Shown: in pieces, positions 16,866-25,856 of the stretch | How the letters are laid out: each line of letters starts with the position of its first letter | Position numbering within the stretch: position 1 is the first letter of the stretch | NCBI RefSeq assembly: GCF_000716545.1 | Contig: NZ_JNWZ01000088.1 | Span: 1 to 36,891 of the forward strand | DNA length: 36,891 nt | From: Kitasatospora phosalacinea | Lineage (GTDB): Bacteria > Actinomycetota > Actinomycetes > Streptomycetales > Streptomycetaceae | Direction of reading: 5' to 3' | Program-made: the position numbers and the translations under genes | The notes under the pieces: generated by a model | Told to the model about the DNA's origin: nothing | Databases searched by the model: none | The model's input: only the letters and a program-made list of their open reading frames with translations

Positions 16866-17975
16866 ATGCTGTCGCGTCTGCGTCGGGGTACGGCCGTGGC
16901 CGGGTTGGTGCTGGTCGCGGTGCTGGGGACGGGGTCGTGGGCGTCGGCGGACGCGCAGACGCCGCTGACGGGGCCGCCGCCGGGCGCGGCGGCCTGGGTG
17001 GCGGACACCTCGCTGGGGGTGCGGCTGCCCGATCCGGGGAGCGCCCCGCCCGCCGAGGTCGCCGCGTTCTTCGCGGGCCTGGCGCCCGCCGCGCGGGAGT
17101 CCCTCGCGGTGCGCCACCCGCAGGTGGTCGGCAACCTGGACGGCGTCCCGGTCGCCCTGCGGCTGCGGGCCAACGCGCTGGCCGTCGAGGAGGAGCGGGC
17201 CCGCCAGCGGGAACGGGCCGGGGACGCCGCGCTGCCGGCCGCGGAACGCGCCGCGGCCGGCGCGAAGGCCGACCGCTACGGCGAGTTGGCGCACCGCGCC
17301 CTGCTGGCGTTCGACCCGCGCGGGCGCGGCCAGGTCGCCGAGGTGTTCGGCGACCCGGAGCACGACGGGCGGACGGCCGTGCTGGTGCCGGGCTCGGACA
17401 CCGACCTGTCGAACTACGACCGGCCCTCCGCCGCCGGCTACGACACGCTCGCCGGGATGGCCCGGTCGCTGCGGGCGGCGAGCGGCGACCGGGTCGCGGT
17501 GGTGGCCTGGGTGGGCTACACCACGCCGGTCGGCCTCGGGGTGGACGCCGCCCGGGAGGAGCTGGCCGGGGCGGGCGCGAAGCGGCTGGGGCGGCTGGTG
17601 GCGGGGCTGGCGCCGGCGGCCGGGCCGGTGGAGCTGTTCTGCCACTCGTACGGGTCGGTGGTGTGCGGGCTCTCGGCGCCGGACCCGGCGCTGGTGGCGG
17701 GGGTGGTGGCGGTGGCCTCGCCGGGGATGGGCCTGGAACGGGCGGACGAGCTGCGGGTGCCGGTGTGGGCGGTGCGCCGCAACGCCGAGGACTGGGTCGG
17801 CGACGTGCCGCACGTCTCGCTGCTGGGGTTCGGCCACGGCACCGACCCGACCTCGGGCGCCTTCCGCGCCCGGCTGCTGCCGTCCACCGGTTCGCACGGC
17901 CACAGCGGCTACTTCGCGCCCGGTTCGGCCTCCCTCGCGGCCTTCGCCGCGCTCGCCCTCACCGCCCGCGCCTGA
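16866..17975 (+). CDS. Secreted alpha/beta hydrolase, DUF1023 family (first paralogue)
   Basis: A 369-residue protein with an N-terminal signal (basic MLSRLRRG, hydrophobic TAVAGLVLVAVLG, cleavage near ASADA). After a helical region it has the DUF1023 alpha/beta hydrolase core: AFDPRGRGQVAEVFG, VLVPGSDTDLSNYD, and nucleophile elbow CHSYGS with Ser261. A late His (FGHGTDPTSGAF or GSHGHSGYF) probably completes the triad. The substrate is unknown; the family is secreted and common in actinobacteria. ATG 16866 has GGAGGAGG just upstream, a very strong ribosome site. It is followed by an acyltransferase-3 gene 32 bp later in one operon, and by a close paralogue 1.8 kb downstream. The two-component system directly upstream probably regulates it. 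Confidence 0.88.
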   Translation: MLSRLRRGTAVAGLVLVAVLGTGSWASADAQTPLTGPPPGAAAWVADTSLGVRLPDPGSAPPAEVAAFFAGLAPAARESLAVRHPQVVGNLDGVPVALRLRANALAVEEERARQRERAGDAALPAAERAAAGAKADRYGELAHRALLAFDPRGRGQVAEVFGDPEHDGRTAVLVPGSDTDLSNYDRPSAAGYDTLAGMARSLRAASGDRVAVVAWVGYTTPVGLGVDAAREELAGAGAKRLGRLVAGLAPAAGPVELFCHSYGSVVCGLSAPDPALVAGVVAVASPGMGLERADELRVPVWAVRRNAEDWVGDVPHVSLLGFGHGTDPTSGAFRARLLPSTGSHGHSGYFAPGSASLAAFAALALTARA

Positions 17976-18007
17976 CCTCCCGTCAGCGATCCGAGGAGAT
18001 CCACGTG

Positions 18008-19219
18008 ATGACGTTCCCGAGCCGACTGCGCCGCGCCGCCGCGCAGGTCGACGCCGAGACCCCCGCCACCCGCGACCGCGCCCTGGACGGGCTGCGCGCC
18101 CTGGCCCTGCTGTCCGTCCCGGTCGGGCACTGGATGCTCGGCGGGTTCACCGCCGGGGACGGGGTGCTGCACAACGCCAGCCCGCTGGGGGCGCTGCCGT
18201 TCCTGGCGCCGCTGAGCTGGCTGCTGCAACTGCTGGGCGTGTTCTTCCTGGTGGGCGGCCGGGCCTCGGCGCTGTCGCTGCGCCGGGCGGCCGACCGCGG
18301 GGTGGGCACGGGTGCGTGGCTGCGCGGCCGGGTGCTGCGGCTGGCGCGCCCGGTGCTGGGGGTGGCCGCGGTGTGGGCGGCGCTGGTGCCGCTGCTGCGG
18401 CTGCTGGGCGTGCCGGACGGGACGGTGCGGACGGGGGTGGTGCTGATGGTGCAGCCGCTCTGGTACATCGCGGTCTACCTGGTGCTGACCGCGCTGACCC
18501 CGCTGTGCGTCGAGTTCGGCGCGCGGCTGCGGGGTTGGGGCGCGGCGGCGCTGATGGCGGCGGTCGCCGCGGTGGACCTGCTGCGGTACGGGCCGTGGGG
18601 CGCCTCGGTGCCGGGCTGGCTGGGGCTGCTGAACCTGCTGCCGGGCTGGCTGTTCGCGTACCAGCTGGGCGTGGACTGGGCGCACGGGCGGCTGACCCGG
18701 GCCGGGGCGAAGCTGCTGGCCCTCGGCGGGGCGGCGCTGTTCGCGGTGCTGCTGCTGGTGTTCCACTACCCGGCGAGCATGGTGGGCGTGCCGGGCGCGG
18801 CCCGGACCAACTCGCACCCGCCGTCCCTGCTGGTGCTCGCGCTGGCCTCGGCGCAGGCCGGCGTCGCGGTGCTGCTGAAGGACCGGCTGGGCCGGGCGCT
18901 GCGGCGGCCGCTGCTGTGGCTGCCGGTGGTGGTGGTCAACCTGGGTGCGATGACGGTCTTCTGCTGGCACCAGAGCGCGATGTTCCTGACCGCGCTGGCG
19001 GGTTCGCACCTGGGCGCGCTGCCCGGGCTGACCACCGCCCCGGACTCGGTCGGCTGGGTGCCGGCCCGGCTGGCCTGGCTGCCGGTGTTCGGCGCGGTGC
19101 TGGTGCTGATCGGCCGGTGGGCCCGGCGCTTCGACGCCCCGTGGCCGTCGCGGGCCTGGCGGGCGGTGGCGGGCGCGGGCGCGGCGCTGTTCGCGGTGTA
19201 CGCCCTGGGTGCGGTCTGA
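18008..19219 (+). CDS. Acyltransferase-3 (OafA/NolL-type) membrane protein
   Basis: This 403-residue protein has about ten hydrophobic segments and the family opening RDRALDGLRALALLSVPVGHW (residues 19-39) with its conserved Arg and His. These enzymes O-acylate surface sugars, peptidoglycan or small molecules from the cytoplasmic side. There is no C-terminal SGNH domain. Another family sign is QPLWYIAVYLVLTALTPL. AGGAG at 17994-17998 serves both GTG 18005 and ATG 18008; I take the ATG. It lies 32 bp after the DUF1023 hydrolase. Pairing an acyl-adding membrane enzyme with a secreted hydrolase suggests making and editing of the same surface acyl group, but that is inference. Confidence 0.85.
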   Translation: MTFPSRLRRAAAQVDAETPATRDRALDGLRALALLSVPVGHWMLGGFTAGDGVLHNASPLGALPFLAPLSWLLQLLGVFFLVGGRASALSLRRAADRGVGTGAWLRGRVLRLARPVLGVAAVWAALVPLLRLLGVPDGTVRTGVVLMVQPLWYIAVYLVLTALTPLCVEFGARLRGWGAAALMAAVAAVDLLRYGPWGASVPGWLGLLNLLPGWLFAYQLGVDWAHGRLTRAGAKLLALGGAALFAVLLLVFHYPASMVGVPGAARTNSHPPSLLVLALASAQAGVAVLLKDRLGRALRRPLLWLPVVVVNLGAMTVFCWHQSAMFLTALAGSHLGALPGLTTAPDSVGWVPARLAWLPVFGAVLVLIGRWARRFDAPWPSRAWRAVAGAGAALFAVYALGAV

Positions 19220-19260
19220 GGTGGCGTCAACTGCCGGCGGCGACACCTACCCTGGCCTCC

Positions 19261-19596
19261 ATGGCGACCTTCGACGAACTGACCGCACTGGCCCTGGCAC
19301 TGCCCGGCACCCACCAGGAGGAGACGTGGGAGCAGGTGACGCTGCGGGTGGGGCGGAAGATCTTCGCGATGGGCCGCCCGGAGTCGGGGGAGGTCACGGT
19401 GAAGGCCGCGCCGCCGGAGCAGGCCGAACTGGTCGCCGCCGCGCCCGGGGTGTACTCGGTGGCGCCGTACACCGGCCGGTTCGGCTGGGTGCGGGTGCGG
19501 CTGGCCGGGGTGGAGGCGGACGAACTGCGCGAACTGCTCACCGACGCCTGGCGTTCGGTCGCCCCGAAGCGGGTGGTGAAGGAGTACGGGGAGTAG
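19261..19596 (+). CDS. MmcQ/YjbR family small protein
   Basis: A 111-residue protein of the MmcQ/YjbR fold. Signs are the opening LTALALALPGTHQEETWEQV, the strand LRVGRKIFAM, and the C-terminal helix ELRELLTDAWRSVAPKRVVKEY. The fold resembles the CyaY/DNA-binding group, but no biochemical role is established. There is no ribosome site; TACCCT at 19248-19253 lies exactly 7 nt before ATG 19261, so a leaderless mRNA separate from the acyltransferase operon is likely. Confidence 0.88.
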   Translation: MATFDELTALALALPGTHQEETWEQVTLRVGRKIFAMGRPESGEVTVKAAPPEQAELVAAAPGVYSVAPYTGRFGWVRVRLAGVEADELRELLTDAWRSVAPKRVVKEYGE

Positions 19597-19657
19597 CGTC
19601 CGGGGGAATGTGACGGGGAACACTGTTTACTCCCTGCCCGAGCGGTCGGTCGCCCTC

Positions 19658-19678
19658 TAGTCTGGCTGACTAGTAGTC
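19658..19678 (+). promoter_or_regulatory. Candidate -10 and palindrome upstream of the second DUF1023 gene
   Basis: TAGTCT (19658-19663) could be a -10 box, with the start codon about 77 nt on. A palindrome GACTA-G-TAGTC lies at 19668-19678, just at the expected transcription start, as an operator might. The -35 region is not convincing. Confidence 0.35.
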
Positions 19679-19739
19679 GGCAGTCACAGCACCGTCGGGC
19701 CCGTCCCGCCGCGATGTACGGCCCGAGGGAGTGGACGCC

Positions 19740-20930
19740 ATGCACCGCAGGCGGGTCAAGCGGATCCTGATCGGCGTGTTCGCCGGCTGCGCGGCCCTGG
19801 TGGACGCGGGCGCGGCCGCCGCGCAGGCCGCCGCCTCCAACGAGCAGCTGGCGATCACCACCCCGCCCGCGGGCAGCTCCGCCTGGGTCCTCGACCGGAG
19901 CTTCGGCCACCCGCTGCCGGACCCGGCCACCGCCGACCCGGCCGCGGTCGCCGCGTTCTTCGCCTCCCTGTCGCCCGCCGAACTGAACCGCCTGGTGGCC
20001 GAGTACCCGCTGGTGGTCGGCAACCTGGACGGCGCCCCGCTGGACGTCCGCTACCGCGCCAACCGGGTGGCCGTCACCGCCGAGCGGGACCGCTCCCGGC
20101 AGCGCGCCGCCGACACCTCCCTGGCCCCGACCGCCCGCGCGCTGGCGGTCTCCCGCGCCAACGACTCGGAGCGGCTGCTCGGCGAGGGCCGGCAGATCCT
20201 CGCCTTCGACCCGCGCGGCCGCGGCCTGGTCACCGAGGTCTGGGGCGACCTGGCCGCCGCCCGGCGGGTCGCCGTCCTGGTGCCCGGCTCGGACGCCGAC
20301 CTCGGCCACTTCGACCAGTCCGGCGATCCGCTGCGCTCCCCCGCCGGCATGGCCCGCGCGCTGTACGCCGAGGAGCACGCCCAGGCGCCCGGCACCCCCA
20401 CCGCGGTGATCGCCTGGACCGGCTACGTCACCCCGCAGGGCCTCGGCCCGGACGCGGTCACCTCCCGGCTGGCCGAGGCCGCCGCGCCGCGGCTGAACCG
20501 GCTGCTGGCCGGCCTCAAGCAGACCACCCGCCCGGACGCGCCGCCCGCGCTGCTGTGCCACTCGTACGGCTCGGTGGTGTGCGGCACCGCCGCCCCGTCG
20601 CTGCACGACGCGCAGCCCACCGACGTGGTGGCGTTCGGCAGCCCCGGGATGGGCGTCGACTCGGCCGCCGAGCTGGGCACCGGCGTCCAGGTGTGGGCGG
20701 CCCGCAACCCCAACGACTGGATCGGCAACGTGCCCTACCTGGAGGTCGGTGGCCTGGGCCACGGCGCCGACCCGACCACCCACGCGTTCGGCGCGGTGTC
20801 GGTCTCCTCGCTGGGCGCCAGCGGCCACACCGGCTACCTGGCCGAGGGCACCGCGAGCCGGCACAACTTCGCCGCGATCGCGCTCGGCCACTACGGCGAG
20901 GTCAGCGGCCCGTCCGAGAGCCAGAGCTGA
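19740..20930 (+). CDS. Secreted alpha/beta hydrolase, DUF1023 family (second paralogue)
   Basis: A 396-residue paralogue of the hydrolase at 16866. The two share SSAWVLDRSFG/AAWVADTSLG, P(L/Q)VVGNLDG, AFDPRGRG, VLVPGSD, the elbow CHSYGSVVCG (here Ser275), and GMG plus GHG(A/T)DPT. The N-terminus (MHRRRVKRILIGVFAGCAALVDAGAAAAQAAA) is a signal peptide. The start is ATG 19740 because GAGGGAG lies 9 nt before it; GTG 19731 abuts that site and is rejected. It has its own upstream region, so it is probably regulated separately from the first copy. It converges on the aldo-keto reductase with only 25 bp between them and no strong terminator. Substrate unknown. Confidence 0.88.
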   Translation: MHRRRVKRILIGVFAGCAALVDAGAAAAQAAASNEQLAITTPPAGSSAWVLDRSFGHPLPDPATADPAAVAAFFASLSPAELNRLVAEYPLVVGNLDGAPLDVRYRANRVAVTAERDRSRQRAADTSLAPTARALAVSRANDSERLLGEGRQILAFDPRGRGLVTEVWGDLAAARRVAVLVPGSDADLGHFDQSGDPLRSPAGMARALYAEEHAQAPGTPTAVIAWTGYVTPQGLGPDAVTSRLAEAAAPRLNRLLAGLKQTTRPDAPPALLCHSYGSVVCGTAAPSLHDAQPTDVVAFGSPGMGVDSAAELGTGVQVWAARNPNDWIGNVPYLEVGGLGHGADPTTHAFGAVSVSSLGASGHTGYLAEGTASRHNFAAIALGHYGEVSGPSESQS

Positions 20931-20955
20931 CGGACCGTCCGACCCCGGAGCCCCG

Positions 20956-21968
<1,013 letters not shown>

Positions 21969-21972
<4 letters not shown>

Positions 21973-22469
21973 GCGCTCTTCCTGTCCTGTGCGGAGTGCT
22001 GTTCCCGGGTCTCCCCGGTGTCGTCGCCGTCGGCCGGGAGGGCGGGCGTGCCGTAGTGCTCGATCTTCAGGTCGATCACGGCGAGCGTGGCGTGCAGGTC
22101 GGCGAGCCGCTGCCGCACCTCCTCGCGGTGCGCGACCAGCAGCTCCCGCCGCTCGGCCCGCGTCCCGTCCCCGGCCCGCAGCAGCTCGACGTACCGGACC
22201 ATGTCGGCCACCGGCATGCCGGTCAGCCGCAGCTTGGTCAGGAACGCCAGCCGGGCCAGGTCCGCGTCGCTGTAGCGGCGCTGCCCGGCGTGCGAGCGGT
22301 CGACCGGCTCCAGCAGGCCGATCCGCTCGTACCAGCGCAGCGTGTGCGCGGACAGGCCGCTGGCGGCGGCCACCTCGCTGATGCTGTGGCGGGCCGTCCG
22401 GTCCGGTGCGGTGGCCGGGCTCCCGAACGCCCGCACGCACCCTGCCGTTCCCTGCTCGGGCTCTGCCAT
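21969..22469 (-). CDS. MerR-family transcriptional regulator
   Basis: A 166-residue regulator with a MerR winged helix at about residues 29-97: HSISEVAAASGLSAHTLRWYERIGLLEP, then RRYSDADLARLAFLTKLRLTGMPVADM. It ends in a dimerisation coiled coil (EEVRQRLADLHATLAVIDLKIEHY). No Cys cluster for metal or iron-sulfur binding is seen; its single Cys is near the N-terminus, outside the usual site. The start at ATG 22469 gives a 28-residue extension before the winged helix and has only a weak ribosome site, so a later start is possible. The promoter upstream has the 19-bp spacer that MerR proteins untwist, indicating autoactivation of the MerR-AKR operon. Confidence 0.92.
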
Positions 22470-22501
22470 GGTTTCCGGACCCCCGTCTCGACGACAACGA
22501 C

Positions 22502-22532
22502 GACGCTACCGAGTTGGAGCGCACTCCAAGCA
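22502..22532 (-). promoter_or_regulatory. MerR-type promoter with 19-bp spacer and palindromic operator
   Basis: On the minus strand TTGCTT (22527-22532) and TAGCGT (22502-22507) are separated by 19 nt, longer than the usual 17. Within it TTGGAG-CGCA-CTCCAA (22513-22528) is a palindrome. This overlong spacer with a central dyad is the classic MerR-activated layout. Confidence 0.8.
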
Positions 22533-22587
22533 AGCCTGGCACGCCACCGGCCGCCCCGGGGCGGGACCACTGGATAGAGTGCCGCCC

Positions 22588-23418
22588 ATGCAGAGCTTGC
22601 GGATGATCGAGGACTGGCCGGTACCCCACGCCGCGGCGGCGGTGGTCCGCGGGAGCGACGGCGCGCTGCTGGGCGCGCACGGACCGCAGGACCACCTGTT
22701 CCCGCTCGCCTCGGTGACCAAGCTGCTCAGCGCGTACGCCGTGCTGGTCGCCGTGGAGGAGGGCGTCTTCGAGCTCGACGACCCGGCGGGCCCCGACGGC
22801 TCCACCGTCCGCCACCTGCTGGCGCACACCTCCGGCCTGGCCTTCGACGAGCACCGGGTGATGGCGGAGCCCGGCAACCGGCGGCTCTACTCCAACGCCG
22901 GCTTCGACGTGCTGGCCGCGGCCCTGGAGGGCGCCTCCGGGATCCGGTTCGACCAGTACGCCGCCGAGGCGGTCTTCCGGCCGCTCGGCATGCACGCCAC
23001 CCTGATCAACACCGCCCACCGCGCCCCGGCCGGCGCGGGCGGCCTCTCCACCGTCGCCGACCTCGTCCGCTTCGCCGCCGAGCTGCAGTCGCCCAAGCTG
23101 CTCGACCCGGCCACCCTGCACGCCGCGACCCGCGAGGTCGCCTTCCCCGGCACCAGCGGCGTCCTGCCCGGCTTCGGCCACCGCCGCCCCAACGACTGGG
23201 GCCTCGGCTTCGAGATCCGCGACCACAAGTCCCCGCACTGGACCGGCACCGCCAACTCCCCCGCCACCTTCGGCCACTTCGGCCAGTCCGGCACCTTCCT
23301 CTGGGTCGACCCCGCCGCCGGCCTCGCCTGCATCGCCCTCACCGACCGCGACTTCGGCCCCTGGGCCGCGGAGGTCTGGCCGCGGCTGTCCGACGCGGTC
23401 CTCGCCGAGAAGGCGTAG
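22588..23418 (+). CDS. Serine hydrolase, beta-lactamase / PBP-like (class C fold)
   Basis: A 276-residue protein of the beta-lactamase/transpeptidase superfamily. The three active-site motifs are present: SVTK (residues 43-46, nucleophile Ser43), YSN (Tyr-x-Asn, in NRRLYSNAGFDVLA), and HFGQSG near residue 231 in place of KTG. There is no signal peptide, so unlike true beta-lactamases it should act in the cytoplasm, possibly as an esterase or amidase. At 276 residues it is shorter than AmpC (about 360). There is no ribosome site; TAGAGT at 22575-22580 is exactly 7 nt before ATG 22588, indicating a leaderless mRNA. It is divergent from the MerR operon. Confidence 0.9.
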   Translation: MQSLRMIEDWPVPHAAAAVVRGSDGALLGAHGPQDHLFPLASVTKLLSAYAVLVAVEEGVFELDDPAGPDGSTVRHLLAHTSGLAFDEHRVMAEPGNRRLYSNAGFDVLAAALEGASGIRFDQYAAEAVFRPLGMHATLINTAHRAPAGAGGLSTVADLVRFAAELQSPKLLDPATLHAATREVAFPGTSGVLPGFGHRRPNDWGLGFEIRDHKSPHWTGTANSPATFGHFGQSGTFLWVDPAAGLACIALTDRDFGPWAAEVWPRLSDAVLAEKA

Positions 23419-23421
23419 CGC

Positions 23422-23479
23422 GGGGCGCGGAACCGGGGCGCGACGTGCGGCTCCCGCAGCGCGCGGTTCCCCGCGCCCC
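23422..23479. repeat. GTTCCCCGCGCCC hairpin repeat, copy 2, acting as terminator between convergent genes
   Basis: GGGGCGCGGAACCG (23422-23435) pairs with CGGTTCCCCGCGCCCC (23464-23479) with a 2-nt bulge. It shares the core of the element at 12153-12181. It sits between the convergent serine hydrolase and pirin genes, so it probably ends both transcripts. Confidence 0.6.
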
Positions 23480-23494
23480 CGGTTTCGCGCCCTC

Positions 23495-24325
23495 TCAGCC
23501 GTACGCGACCGGGCTGTGCATCTCCCAGAGCAGCAGTTCGACGCCGTCCGCCCCCGCCGTCGGGTCCGCGAACGCGTCGCCCGTGATCCGGACGGAGTCG
23601 CCGGCGGCCGCCGAGCGGCCGCCGCCCTGCGGGCCGGGGACGGTGCGGTAGCCGACCGATCCGGCGACCACGTGGACGTAGCGGTAGGGGGCGGCGGGCA
23701 GTTCGGGCAGCGGCATCCAGGCCGGGGCCCGCACCAGCCAGAGCGCCGCGTCGCCGCGCCGCAGCCGCAGCGCCCGGTCCCCGTCCGCCGGCCGGCCCGA
23801 GGCCAGCAGGGTCAGCCCGTCCCCGTCCGGGACGGTGCGCAGGCCGAAGCCCGGCGCGGAGCCGTACTCGTCCGGCTGGAGCCACATCTGGACGAAGGCG
23901 ACCGGTTCGGTGGCCCCGCCGAGGTTGCGTTCGGTGTGGCTGATGCCGGTGCCGGTGGACTGCACCTGCACCATGCCGCGCCGCACCACGCTCGCGTGGC
24001 CCGCGTCGTCGCGGTGGGCGAGCGCGCCGGAGACGACCCAGGTGACGATCTCGGTCTCGCTGTGCCGGTGCGCCGCGTACCCGGCGCCGGGGGCGAGCGT
24101 CTCCTCGTTGCAGGCGAGCAGCGCGCCGAAGGAGGTGTTCTTCGGGTCGTAGTGGCCGGAGAAGGAGAAGGCGTGCCGGGTGGTGACGCCTTCGGCGGGT
24201 TCCGACAGGTAACGCTCGGCGGCGCGCCGCAGGTCGGCACGGCCGCGCTCCTTCCGGCCGGGGCCGGACGCCGGTTCGACGGGTTCGAATGCCTGCCCGC
24301 CGCGGGGCGAAGAATCCACGCTCAC
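23495..24325 (-). CDS. Pirin family protein (bicupin)
   Basis: A 276-residue two-domain cupin. The N-terminal cupin holds the pirin metal ligands: HRHSETE near residues 84-90 and SHTERN about 45 residues later, together the His-His-His-Glu iron set. Family landmarks include HAFSFSGHYDPKNTSFGAL, EIVTWVVSGALAHRD and FVQMWLQPDEYG. The C-terminal cupin is degenerate, as usual. Some bacterial pirins have quercetinase activity and others modulate partner enzymes; in Serratia, pirin inhibits pyruvate dehydrogenase E1, which is of interest with aceE 11 kb away. There is no ribosome site; TACCGT (24333-24338) is exactly 7 nt before GTG 24325, so that GTG is chosen among several nearby. Confidence 0.9.
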   Translation of the reverse strand: MSVDSSPRGGQAFEPVEPASGPGRKERGRADLRRAAERYLSEPAEGVTTRHAFSFSGHYDPKNTSFGALLACNEETLAPGAGYAAHRHSETEIVTWVVSGALAHRDDAGHASVVRRGMVQVQSTGTGISHTERNLGGATEPVAFVQMWLQPDEYGSAPGFGLRTVPDGDGLTLLASGRPADGDRALRLRRGDAALWLVRAPAWMPLPELPAAPYRYVHVVAGSVGYRTVPGPQGGGRSAAAGDSVRITGDAFADPTAGADGVELLLWEMHSPVAYG

Positions 24326-24416
24326 GGGCACCACGGTAACCGGTGTGACGGGTGCCACCGGACGACATCGGGCCCGGCGTGCACGAGCACCCTCCGGGGT
24401 GAGGCAGGCTAGTGCC

Positions 24417-25766
24417 GTGCCATCCGCTTCAGCGAAACCCGACAAGCCCTCCGACCGTTCGCCCGGTGAGCGCTCCGCTCCGGAGCGGTCCGCCGAGAAG
24501 GTCCAGGAGAAGAAGCCCGCCAAGCGTCCCGCCGCCGGGCGCCCCGCCGCGGTGCCGGGCCGGGGCCGGATGACGGCCGAGGAGCGCCGGTTGGCGGCCG
24601 AGCGGGCGGAGTTGCGGGCGGCGACGCTGAAGCGGCTGGAGAAGTCGGCGGGCAAGCTGGCGTCGGCGGCGATCGCCCGGATGGACGACCAGCTGGCCTG
24701 GTACCGGCGGATGCCGCCGGAGCACCGTTCGTGGATCGGCCTGGTCGCGCAGGCGGGCATCGCGGCGTTCACCGAGTGGTACCGGCGTCCGGAGGCCTCG
24801 CAGGCGATCTCCACCGACGTGTTCGGCACCGCCCCGCGGGAGTTGACCCGGGCGATCACGCTGCGGCAGACCGTGGAGCTGATCCGCACCACCATCGAGG
24901 TGATGGAGGAGGCCATCGAGGAGGTGGCCGCGCCCGGCGACGAGGCGGGGATGCGCGAGTCGGTGCTGGTCTACGCCCGGGAGATCGCCTTCGCCACCGC
25001 CCAGGTGTACGCGCAGGCCGCCGAGGCGCGCGGCGCGTGGGACGCCCGGCTGGAGGCGCTGGTGGTGAACTCGCTGCTGTCCGGGGACGCCGACGAGGGC
25101 GTGCTGTCGCGGGCGGCGGCGCTCGGCTGGGGTCAGCCCAGCCAGGTGCGGGTGGTGATGGGCAGCGCCCCGGACGGGGACAGCGAACTGGTGGTGGAGG
25201 CGATCCGCCGCGCCGCCAGGTACGCCAAGCTGCACGTGCTGACGGGGGTGCTGGGCCGCCGGCTGGTGGTGGTGGTCGGCGGTGACAAGGAGCCGGTGCA
25301 CGCGGCCCGGGCGCTGATCGGCCAGTTCGCGCCCGGCCCGGTGGTGGTCGGTCCGACGGTCGGCGACCTGCTGTCGGCGACCCGCTCGGCGCACGCCGCC
25401 GCGCAGGGCCTGAAGGCGTGCGCGGCCTGGCCGGACGCTCCCCGCCCGGTGCTGGCCGACGACCTGCTGCCGGAACGGGCGCTGGCGGGCGACGAGGTGG
25501 CGCGCCGTCAGTTGGTGGAGGAGATCTACACACCCCTGGAGGAGGCCGGCTCGGCGCTCCTGGAGACGCTGAGCGTCTACCTGGAGCAGGCGTCCTCGCT
25601 GGAGGGCGCGGCCCGGATGCTCTTCGTCCACCCGAACACCGTGCGCTACCGGCTGCGTCGTGTGACAGACGTCACCGGCTATGCTCCGTCCGACGTGCGT
25701 TCGGCCTTCACCCTGCGCATCGCCCTTGCTCTGGGGCGTCTCGGTTCCGGCCCCGACCAGGGCTGA
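24417..25766 (+). CDS. fasR: FasR, PucR-type activator of the fatty acid synthase operon
   Basis: A 449-residue regulator directly upstream of fabD. The N-terminal 55 residues are charged and disordered (Lys/Pro/Ala). A helical middle domain follows (LAWYRRMPPEHRSWIGLVAQAGI, then TLRQTVELIRTTIEVME). The C-terminal PucR helix-turn-helix is clear: LLETLSVYLEQASSLEGAARMLFVHPNTVRYRLRRV. Its position and architecture match S. coelicolor FasR, which activates the fabD-fabH-acpP-fabF operon and senses acyl status. The start at GTG 24417 is preceded by CAGGCT 6 nt upstream, a near-fit to the leaderless box, and no ribosome site is seen. The gap to fabD is 90 bp. Confidence 0.93.
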   Translation: MPSASAKPDKPSDRSPGERSAPERSAEKVQEKKPAKRPAAGRPAAVPGRGRMTAEERRLAAERAELRAATLKRLEKSAGKLASAAIARMDDQLAWYRRMPPEHRSWIGLVAQAGIAAFTEWYRRPEASQAISTDVFGTAPRELTRAITLRQTVELIRTTIEVMEEAIEEVAAPGDEAGMRESVLVYAREIAFATAQVYAQAAEARGAWDARLEALVVNSLLSGDADEGVLSRAAALGWGQPSQVRVVMGSAPDGDSELVVEAIRRAARYAKLHVLTGVLGRRLVVVVGGDKEPVHAARALIGQFAPGPVVVGPTVGDLLSATRSAHAAAQGLKACAAWPDAPRPVLADDLLPERALAGDEVARRQLVEEIYTPLEEAGSALLETLSVYLEQASSLEGAARMLFVHPNTVRYRLRRVTDVTGYAPSDVRSAFTLRIALALGRLGSGPDQG

Positions 25767-25772
25767 ACCGAC

Positions 25773-25787
25773 TGTAGGGAATCCACA
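25773..25787 (+). promoter_or_regulatory. Candidate FasR site upstream of fabD
   Basis: TGTAGGGAATCCACA is an imperfect dyad (TGT...ACA ends, GG and CC inside) placed 70-84 nt before the fabD start in the short fasR-fabD gap. It is the only ordered element in that gap and lies where an activator of the fab operon should bind. Assignment to FasR is inference. Confidence 0.45.
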
Positions 25788-25856
25788 AGCCGACGTGCTT
25801 TTCTTCGTCATCGTCGCCTACCCGCCCCCGGGCGTCCGGCGAGAGAGGGTTGAACC

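Noticed and set aside
22588..23418. A true beta-lactamase / antibiotic resistance gene
   Set aside because: There is no signal peptide, the KTG motif is replaced by HFG, and the protein is short; a cytoplasmic serine hydrolase is the safer call.
24282..24293. GGTTCGAATGCC, resembling a tRNA T-loop
   Set aside because: It lies inside the pirin coding frame, and no acceptor, D or anticodon stem can be drawn around it.
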